From Leclercia adecarboxylata (lineage in GTDB: Bacteria; Pseudomonadota; Gammaproteobacteria; Enterobacterales; Enterobacteriaceae): a DNA stretch of 64,000 nucleotides. Shown here piece after piece: positions 57,348 through 64,000 of this stretch (its first letter is position 1; the number at the start of each line of letters is the position of its first letter). The stretch lies in assembly GCF_006874705.1 (NCBI RefSeq), contig NZ_CP035382.1, positions 3,472,001 to 3,536,000 of the forward strand, given 5' to 3'. The notes beneath the pieces are model-generated. The model saw only the letters and a list, made by a program, of their open reading frames with translations. It was not told the DNA's origin and did no database searches. Made by a program: the position numbers and the translations under genes.

Positions 57348-58451
57348 TCAGGACTTAAACAGGTTCTTCAGCGTGTGGGGCTGACAGCGCAGATACTGAT
57401 CCGGCGCATGCACCTGCGCACCCAGCTCCGCCGCCGCATGCCACGGCCAGCGCGGATTGTAGAGCGCGCCACGGGCGATCCCGATGATATCCGCATCTCC
57501 GCTGGCGACGATGGATTCTGCATGTTCCGGGTCGGTGATTAACCCCACCGCCACCACCGGAATCTTCACGGCAGCTTTCACCGCTCTTGCCAGCGGCACC
57601 TGATAGCCTGGGTAGACCTCAATCTGCTGATCGGGGTGCAGGCCGCCGCTGGAGACGTGAATCGCATCCACTCCGCGGGCTTCCAGCATCTTCGAGAACT
57701 CCACGGCTTCCTCGAGGTTAAACCCGCCCTCAACCCAGTCCGTCGCGGAGATACGCACGCTGATCGCTTTATCGGCAGGGAAGGCTTCCCGCACCGCGTC
57801 GACGATCTCCAGCGGGAAGCGGGCCCGGTTTTCCAGCGAACCGCCGTAATTATCCGTGCGCTGGTTAGAGAGCGGGGATAAAAATTGATGTAACAGATAG
57901 CCATGCGCGGCGTGGATCTGGATCAGGTCAATACCCAGTCGGGCGGCACGTTTCGCGGCCTGTGCGAACTGGCTGCGGATTTCGGCTAACCCGTTGCTGT
58001 CGAGAGCGGTCGGGAGGGTATAGCCTTCGCTGTAAGGCACTGCGGAAGGGGCTAAGGTCTGCCAGCCACCCTGCTGATCGGGTGGGATTTGCCCGTGCTT
58101 ATCCCAGGGCTTGTAGGTTGAGGCTTTGCGGCCCGCATGGGCCAGCTGGATGCCGACAGGAATATTTGACCACTTACGGAGAGTCTTGAGCACCCCGGCC
58201 ATCGCTTCTTCGGTTTTGTCATCATAGAGCCCGACGTCAGCGTAGGTGATTCGCCCTTCGGGGGAGACGGCTGCCGCCTCAATGGTCAGCAGGCCCGCGC
58301 CGGACTGGGCCAGTTGCCCCAGATGGAGAGTATGCCAGTCAGTCATACAGCCCTCTTCGGCAGAATACTGGCACATGGGGGCGATCACGATACGGTTTTC
58401 AAGTTCAAGATTGCGGATACGTAACGGTGTAAACAGCTTGGGTTTAGACAT
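57348..58451 (-). CDS. Old yellow enzyme family NADPH dehydrogenase (NamA/YqjM/XenA type)
   Basis: A 367-residue FMN TIM-barrel ene-reductase. IAPMCQYSA holds the flavin-tuning Cys of the YqjM subclass, IHAAHGYLLHQFLSPLSNQRTD has the two substrate-binding His residues, and IGIARGALYNPRWPWHAA is the FMN-phosphate site. Relatives reduce alpha,beta-unsaturated carbonyls, nitro esters and similar electrophiles. The ATG used has GGAG eight bases upstream; a GTG three codons earlier is possible. A 19-bp palindrome lies upstream, the same as that before the neighbouring LysR gene. Confidence 0.93.
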   Translation of the reverse strand: MSKPKLFTPLRIRNLELENRIVIAPMCQYSAEEGCMTDWHTLHLGQLAQSGAGLLTIEAAAVSPEGRITYADVGLYDDKTEEAMAGVLKTLRKWSNIPVGIQLAHAGRKASTYKPWDKHGQIPPDQQGGWQTLAPSAVPYSEGYTLPTALDSNGLAEIRSQFAQAAKRAARLGIDLIQIHAAHGYLLHQFLSPLSNQRTDNYGGSLENRARFPLEIVDAVREAFPADKAISVRISATDWVEGGFNLEEAVEFSKMLEARGVDAIHVSSGGLHPDQQIEVYPGYQVPLARAVKAAVKIPVVAVGLITDPEHAESIVASGDADIIGIARGALYNPRWPWHAAAELGAQVHAPDQYLRCQPHTLKNLFKS

Positions 58452-58566
58452 ACATGTCACTCCGGATTGCAGCGTTAGAAATGGGATTTAGCGATTTTTA
58501 TCCTTGAATATTCATCAACATACCGTACAGCCAGCGATAACAGAACATGACGTTTACGCAAAAGTA

Positions 58567-58585
58567 CGTTGCGTCAGACGCAACG
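58567..58585. promoter_or_regulatory. Inverted repeat upstream of the old yellow enzyme gene
   Basis: CGTTGCGTCAGACGCAACG is a perfect palindrome about its central A. It is 15 bases after the LysR stop codon and 116 bases before the old yellow enzyme start. A near copy is at 59531. It could alternatively be a weak terminator of the LysR gene, since TACTTTT follows on the minus strand. Confidence 0.6.
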
Positions 58586-58599
58586 CTGTTGAATTTGCA

Positions 58600-59514
58600 C
58601 TATTCACTTTCCGTCTCCGGGGAAAGATGCGCCATCAGAAAATCGACAAACACCTTCACTTTTTTGGTGTTCCTGCGGGTCGGATGGTAGATGGCATAAA
58701 TCGCGGAATCATCCTCACCGTCGTTCACTTCTGCGCGCCATTGCGGCAGTAACCCGATCAGCTTCCCCTCCTGGATATCCTTGCCGATCAGCCAGTCAGG
58801 CAGCAGCGCGATGCCATAGCCACTTAACACCGCTTCGCGCAGTATTTCTGAGTTGTTGCACTTCAGCGTGCCTTTCACATCAATAGCGACCTGGCTTTCC
58901 CCGTTGAAATACCACTTCGTTTTGCCGGACGAATAGGAAAAGATCAGGCAGTTATGGTTTTTAAGATCCGCAGGTACGTCAGGATAACCCTGCGCTTGCA
59001 GGTAGTCCGGGCTGGCGCAGACGCACCGACGCTGGGAAAGCAGCTTGCGTGCGATCAGATTGGGGGAGTCGACCTTGCCCAGTCGGACAGTCAAGTCTAG
59101 CCGCTTTTCCACCAAATCGACGACCTCATCGGTAAAGGTCAGATCAAGAGAGATCAACGGATAGCGGCGAGAGAAGGGGGCCAGCAGCGGGGCGATATGC
59201 AGTCTGGAAAACGAGACCGGCAGGCTGATCCTTAACACCCCCCGGGGTTCCCCCGTCTGGTCCCGCACCTCCTGATTGGCATACTCCAGGTCGTTGAGGA
59301 TCCTGACCGCGTGCTCGAAGTAAACATGCCCGGCCGCCGTCAGCACCACGCTGCGGGTCGATCGGGTTAGCAGCTGGGTGCCGAGCACCTTTTCCAGGCC
59401 GTCAATCTGTCGGGTGACCGAAGACGTTGCCAGGGCTAACTTTCTGCCGGCGGGTGCAAAGCCACCCTCTTCGACTACCGTAATAAAGGCTTCAAGCGAT
59501 GCCAGCATATCCAT
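58600..59514 (-). CDS. LysR-family regulator
   Basis: A 304-residue regulator with an N-terminal winged HTH (FAPAGRKLALATSSVTRQID GLEKVLG spans about 18-45) and a type 2 periplasmic-binding-protein co-inducer domain (about 90-300). It belongs to the CrgA/AaeR-like branch. A GGGGAGAG site precedes the ATG. It lies between the old yellow enzyme gene (same strand) and the divergent thiol oxidoreductase/FAD monooxygenase pair, and the same inverted repeat marks both promoters, so it likely controls all of them. Confidence 0.92.
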   Translation of the reverse strand: MDMLASLEAFITVVEEGGFAPAGRKLALATSSVTRQIDGLEKVLGTQLLTRSTRSVVLTAAGHVYFEHAVRILNDLEYANQEVRDQTGEPRGVLRISLPVSFSRLHIAPLLAPFSRRYPLISLDLTFTDEVVDLVEKRLDLTVRLGKVDSPNLIARKLLSQRRCVCASPDYLQAQGYPDVPADLKNHNCLIFSYSSGKTKWYFNGESQVAIDVKGTLKCNNSEILREAVLSGYGIALLPDWLIGKDIQEGKLIGLLPQWRAEVNDGEDDSAIYAIYHPTRRNTKKVKVFVDFLMAHLSPETESE

Positions 59515-59530
59515 TTTTCTCTCCCCGCAT

Positions 59531-59549
59531 CGTTGCGTCTTGCGCAACT
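59531..59549. promoter_or_regulatory. Inverted repeat upstream of the LysR gene
   Basis: CGTTGCGTCTTGCGCAACT has arms GTTGCG and CGCAAC spaced by five bases, the same layout and 15 of 19 bases as the repeat at 58567. It lies in the 107-base divergent gap to the thiol oxidoreductase gene. Confidence 0.6.
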
Positions 59550-59621
59550 CTGTAAGCTGTTTTAACCATATTATCACCTTTAAGTAACAGTGTTAGCCTT
59601 CTCCGCAGTGAGAGGTGAAAC

Positions 59622-60287
59622 ATGAAAGTATCCATCAAGATTACGTCAGATTTTATTTGTCCCTGGTGCCGGATTGCGGATGCCCGGCTGGAAAAGGTAC
59701 TGCAATCGTTGCCCGAAGACGTCGGGGTCGAGGTCGACTGGCTGCCCATTGAGCTTAACCCCGGTATGCCGCTGGAGGGCATGGAGCGTGTCGCCTATCG
59801 CCGCGCTAAATTCGGGAGCTGGGAATATTCGCATCAGCTGGATGAGCACACCGTTGAGAAGGGGAAAACGGACGATGTCGCCTTTAACTACCCGGCCATT
59901 CAGCGCGTTCCTAACACCTTTGCGGCGCATCGGCTGACGCTTTTTGCCCCTGCCGGAAAGGCCCGATCCCTGCTGGTTAAGCGCCTGTTTCAGGCATACT
60001 TCGAGGAGGGAAGAGATATTGGCGACCTTGATGTCCTGGCGGAGGTGGCCGGCGAATGCGGGATAGACAAAGAGGCCGCGCGCATTTATCTGCTGAGTAC
60101 CGCGGGAGAGGCGGAGGTGATCCAGCTGGAAGACCTGGCGCGGCAGGGCGATATTAGCAGCGTTCCCACCTTTGATATTGCCGGTATCAGGCTGACGGGC
60201 GCCGTTCCGGTGGATCAGCTCCGCTATTACATTATGGATGCTTATCGCGACCTGATTAAACGAGAGGGAGCCCGATATGATCGGTGA
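59622..60287 (+). CDS. DsbA/FrnE-family thiol oxidoreductase
   Basis: A 221-residue cytoplasmic protein with a thioredoxin fold split by a helical insertion. The active site is CPWC at residues 13-16 and the cis-proline loop is SSVPTFDI near 186-193. It is the FrnE subgroup of DsbA proteins, which includes disulfide isomerase-like and glutathione-related enzymes. No signal peptide. It overlaps the next gene by 11 bases, so the two are one operon, divergent from LysR. Confidence 0.9.
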   Translation: MKVSIKITSDFICPWCRIADARLEKVLQSLPEDVGVEVDWLPIELNPGMPLEGMERVAYRRAKFGSWEYSHQLDEHTVEKGKTDDVAFNYPAIQRVPNTFAAHRLTLFAPAGKARSLLVKRLFQAYFEEGRDIGDLDVLAEVAGECGIDKEAARIYLLSTAGEAEVIQLEDLARQGDISSVPTFDIAGIRLTGAVPVDQLRYYIMDAYRDLIKREGARYDR

Positions 60288-61425
60288 AATGCACCCCAGA
60301 AAACGGGCCCTGATTATCGGCGGCTCGTTAGGGGGATTATTTGCAGGGAATATGTTGCAGCAGGCGGGCTGGGACGTCGATATTTTCGAACGCTCGGCCC
60401 GGGATCTCGACAGCAGAGGCGGCGGCATTGTGCTCCAGCCCGAAGTGGTGGCGTTAATCCGCCGCAGCGGTATCGAACGCGACTGGGACACTCTGGGCGT
60501 GCGCTCAGCGCAGAGAGTGGTGTATCGCCCGGACGGCTCGGTGGAGCAGCGGCAGTATGCCCCCCAGGTGCAAACCTCGTGGTCACTGATCTATTCGCTG
60601 ATGCGCTCGACGATCCGCGATATTCATTATCATAAAAACCATGTGCTTACGGATGTGGCGTTTCCTGACAACCAGCACGTCACCGCCATCTTTGAAGGCG
60701 GCGCAAAGGAGACCGGGGATCTGCTGATCGGTGCTGACGGCAACGGTTCTTTTGTGCGCAAACTGCTGTGGAACGACACGCCCGAATACGCCGGGTATAT
60801 CGCATGGCGCGGGCTGGTTGCCGAAAACGAAATGCCTGAGCTGGCCAGACAGCAGCTTCACGGCGATTTTGCCTTCGCCAGCAACGCGGGCTCGCACATT
60901 CTGGGCTATCTGGTGCCGGGGGCGGATAACGATTTACGGCCAGGCCACCGTTTTTACAACTGGGTCTGGTACCGGGTCGTTGGTGATGCGCAGCGGGAAG
61001 CAATCATGACGGGAACCGACGGTGTTGCGCGAAGCTATTCCGTGCCGGAAGGGCTGCTGGCCGCACGCTGGAAAGCGCATCTGATGGACGAAGCACAGCG
61101 GCTACTCCCGCCCGGCTTCCGCGAAATTGTACAGGCGACAAAGGAGCCCTTTGCCCAGGCGATACGCGATCTCGCCGTCGATAAGATGGTGAAGGGCAGG
61201 GTGATTTTACTGGGTGACGCCGCCTCTGTTCCCCGGCCCCATACCGCGGCGAGCACCTCCAAAGCGGCCGCCAACGCTCTGGCGTTAGGCGATGCCCTGC
61301 AAGCCTGGCCGGATGACACGGATAAGGCCCTGGCTGAGTGGGAAAGGGAACAAATTTTTCGCGGCAAGTATTTACGCGAAATGGGGATGAAGATAGGGGA
61401 TCGACTGCTTTTCGGCCGGGCATAA
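60277..61425 (+). CDS. FAD-dependent monooxygenase
   Basis: A 382-residue single-component flavin monooxygenase. The FAD-binding loop is ALIIGGSLGGLFAG (about 11-24), a mid-protein DG motif is LLIGADGNGSFVRK and the second FAD motif is RVILLGDAASVPRPHTAAS. It resembles the 2,6-dihydroxypyridine 3-monooxygenase group of aromatic hydroxylases. The ATG has GAGGGAG nine bases before it. Substrate unknown; the neighbouring thiol oxidoreductase and the shared LysR suggest an aromatic or quinone compound. Confidence 0.9.
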   Translation: MIGEMHPRKRALIIGGSLGGLFAGNMLQQAGWDVDIFERSARDLDSRGGGIVLQPEVVALIRRSGIERDWDTLGVRSAQRVVYRPDGSVEQRQYAPQVQTSWSLIYSLMRSTIRDIHYHKNHVLTDVAFPDNQHVTAIFEGGAKETGDLLIGADGNGSFVRKLLWNDTPEYAGYIAWRGLVAENEMPELARQQLHGDFAFASNAGSHILGYLVPGADNDLRPGHRFYNWVWYRVVGDAQREAIMTGTDGVARSYSVPEGLLAARWKAHLMDEAQRLLPPGFREIVQATKEPFAQAIRDLAVDKMVKGRVILLGDAASVPRPHTAASTSKAAANALALGDALQAWPDDTDKALAEWEREQIFRGKYLREMGMKIGDRLLFGRA

Positions 61426-61447
61426 TCGGGAACCATCAAGCATCACC

Positions 61448-61481
61448 CCAGGGGGCCGTGCAGGCTCCCTGGCCCGTTTTA
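61448..61481 (+). terminator. Hairpin between the monooxygenase and ampC
   Basis: CCAGGGGGCC and GGCTCCCTGG form a 10-bp stem with one G-T pair and loop GTGCA, followed by CCCGTTTTA. It probably ends the monooxygenase operon; it is placed like the frd/ampC attenuator of E. coli. Confidence 0.7.
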
Positions 61482-61506
61482 CATTCCTCCGTCAGATCTG
61501 CAAAAT
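61478..61506 (+). promoter_or_regulatory. Candidate weak ampC promoter
   Basis: TTTACA (61478-61483) and CAAAAT (61501-61506) have a 17-base spacer, 32 bases before the ampC ATG. The -10 box has four of six consensus bases, which fits low constitutive expression. Confidence 0.5.
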
Positions 61507-61508
61507 AG

Positions 61509-62681
<1,173 letters not shown>

Positions 62682-62689
62682 TGACGAAG

Positions 62690-62712
62690 GCCTGCTTCGG
62701 CAGGCTTTTTTA
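62690..62712. terminator. ampC/ttrR terminator
   Basis: GCCTGC, loop TTCG, GCAGGC and a run of T lie between the convergent ampC and ttrR; the end overlaps the ttrR stop codon. Confidence 0.85.
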
Positions 62713-63291
62713 TGCGCCTGAACGGTTAATCTGCAACACCAGCTCCGCCATGCTTTTCGCGTCCATCTTCTCCATCACCCGCGCCCGGTGAACCTCCACC
62801 GTGCGGAGCGCGATATGCATCTTTAGCGCAATATCTTTATTCATCAGGCCGGCGGCGACCCAGTGTGCCACCTCTTTCTCTTTTGGCGTCAGCGTGGCGT
62901 AGCGCAGCCTGAGTTCGTTGGTCTGCGTCAGGCGCGCCGAGTGGGCGTAACCTTTCTCAATGGCCGCCGTCAGGGCCCCGGCGGCGACGGGTTTCTGTAA
63001 AAAATCGACCGCGCCAGACTGGATCTCCTGGACGGCCATCGGTACGTCGCCGTGCCCGGTGAGAAAGATCACCGCCAGGGTGCTGTTGGCCTCGCGCATG
63101 GCCTGAAAAAGCGCATGCCCGTCCATCTCCGGCATCCGCATATCCAGCAGCGCGACGCCGGTCGTCCCGAGCGGGGCTTCGCGCAGAAACTGCTCACTCC
63201 GGTTCCAGCACCGGACGCTGTGGCCCAGGCTCTCCAGTAAATAGCAACAGGCGCTGGTGACCGCCTCGTCGTCGTCAACTAAATGAATCAT
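62710..63291 (-). CDS. ttrR: Tetrathionate response regulator TtrR
   Basis: A 193-residue FixJ-type response regulator with a receiver domain (acidic pocket VDDDEA, phospho-Asp50 in VALLDMRMPEMDG, GHGDVPMAVQEIQSGAVDFLQKP) and a LuxR-type HTH (LTPKEKEVAHWVAAGLMNKD to about 185). It is close to Salmonella TtrR, which activates ttrBCA tetrathionate respiration. Its ATG overlaps the ttrS stop by one base. The target operon lies outside the window. Confidence 0.87.
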   Translation of the reverse strand: MIHLVDDDEAVTSACCYLLESLGHSVRCWNRSEQFLREAPLGTTGVALLDMRMPEMDGHALFQAMREANSTLAVIFLTGHGDVPMAVQEIQSGAVDFLQKPVAAGALTAAIEKGYAHSARLTQTNELRLRYATLTPKEKEVAHWVAAGLMNKDIALKMHIALRTVEVHRARVMEKMDAKSMAELVLQINRSGA

Positions 63292-64000
63292 TACGCTTTT
63301 CCGTTGTGTTCGCCGATCGCAAAGGTAAGGGTCACGCGCGTCCCGTCGCTCCCGTCCGGCGCGCGGTGGTTGTTTACGCTGATATCGCCATTAACGCCAC
63401 GCAGCAGCCGCTGGCAGATAACCAGCCCCAGGCCCATGCCCGTTTTTTTACCGGAATGGAAGGGGCGGAACAGCTCAGCGAGCTGTTCCGCAGGGACGCC
63501 GCCGGCATCATCCTGCAGGGTTATCCGGTGCTGCTGCTCATCGCGATCCAGGTCAATCCACAGGTTGCTGGCACCCGCCTGCACCGCGTTCAAAATGATA
63601 TTTGCCAGCACCTGCTCCAGCACCACCGGCGGCAAAAAGAGCATAACGGTTTGGTGGCAGGTCAGATGTACGGCAAGGCCGGGCGCGGCCTTCTCCAGCT
63701 GCAGGAGGGTCAGTACCTGCCTGAGGGTCCCGGCAACATCGCAGGGGGTCACACTTTCCGTCGCCTGTTCACTCTGTCGCGCCGGGTTAGCCCACTCCCG
63801 CAGGTGGCGGATGATCAACCCGCAGCGTTCGGCCTGCGATTCAATATTGACCAGCGCCTTTTCGACCGCGGCACGGTTTTCAGCCGCGGACAGATGGTTC
63901 AGCCCGCCCTGGGCATACATGCGGATGGCCGCCAGCGGCTGGTTGAGCTCGTGGGCAAAACCGGAGGCCATCTCCCCCAGAATGCTCATCTGTCGGGCCT
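63291..64000 (-). CDS. ttrS: Tetrathionate sensor kinase TtrS, 3' part
   Basis: The gene runs off the right edge, so only about the last 236 residues are seen. They are a histidine kinase core: H box FAHELNQPLAAI, N box ANIILNAVQAG and G2 box GKKTGMGLGLVICQRLL. The frame stays open beyond the first ATG in the window (codons Ala-Arg-Gln precede it), so that ATG is not the start. The PhnD-like periplasmic sensor domain of TtrS would be upstream. Identity rests on the pairing with ttrR. Confidence 0.83.
   Translation of the reverse strand, partial: ARQMSILGEMASGFAHELNQPLAAIRMYAQGGLNHLSAAENRAAVEKALVNIESQAERCGLIIRHLREWANPARQSEQATESVTPCDVAGTLRQVLTLLQLEKAAPGLAVHLTCHQTVMLFLPPVVLEQVLANIILNAVQAGASNLWIDLDRDEQQHRITLQDDAGGVPAEQLAELFRPFHSGKKTGMGLGLVICQRLLRGVNGDISVNNHRAPDGSDGTRVTLTFAIGEHNGKA

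Overview
The window is chromosomal DNA of a member of the Enterobacteriaceae close to Enterobacter, Lelliottia or Leclercia. Most of the first 43 kb follows the Escherichia coli order pncB-pepN-ssu-pyrD-zapC-ycbX-rlmL-uup-pqiABC-rmf-fabA-ycbZ-matP-ompA-sulA-sxy-yccS-yccF-helD-mgsA-csgI-yccU-hspQ-rlmI-acyP-tusE-yccA-tRNA-Ser. The proteins are close in length and sequence to the E. coli ones. REP-type palindromes, a sulA SOS box, PurR, NadR, FabR and FadR operators and an AmpC beta-lactamase fit this. I cannot fix the species from sequence alone.

Layout. 0-4 kb: end of a diaminopropionate ammonia-lyase gene, then an amino-acid permease and two M20 amidohydrolases, which look like a catabolic operon for an N-substituted diaminopropionate. 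4-12.5 kb: pncB and pepN (divergent), then the ssuEADCB sulfonate operon. 12.7-24 kb: pyrD, zapC, ycbX, rlmL-uup-pqiABC, rmf, fabA. 24-43 kb: ycbZ, matP, ompA, sulA, sxy and the ycc genes, with one non-E. coli insertion (a periplasmic PEBP-family protein plus an AraC-type regulator broken by an in-frame amber codon) and an orphan peptide-binding protein before the tRNA.

42.8-56.6 kb is an accessory block bounded by two identical direct copies of tRNA-Ser(UGA), each with its own promoter and terminator. It holds two small AT-rich unknown genes, a GH43 xylosidase with a GPH-family symporter, a divergent LamB-type porin, and a five-gene operon. That operon has a fused double ABC permease, an ATPase, a binding protein, an unusual inositol-monophosphatase/dual-specificity-phosphatase fusion and a LacI-type repressor, with an 18-bp perfect palindrome in front. 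I read it as an uptake-plus-dephosphorylation system for a phosphorylated sugar or polyol; it is the best candidate here for an undescribed system.

56.7-64 kb: a small transposase-type helix-turn-helix/membrane chimera, then a redox cluster (old yellow enzyme, LysR regulator, CPWC thiol oxidoreductase, FAD monooxygenase). Two near-identical inverted repeats mark the promoters of this cluster and suggest one LysR regulon. These are followed by ampC without a neighbouring ampR, and ttrR with the truncated ttrS of the tetrathionate two-component system, running off the right edge.
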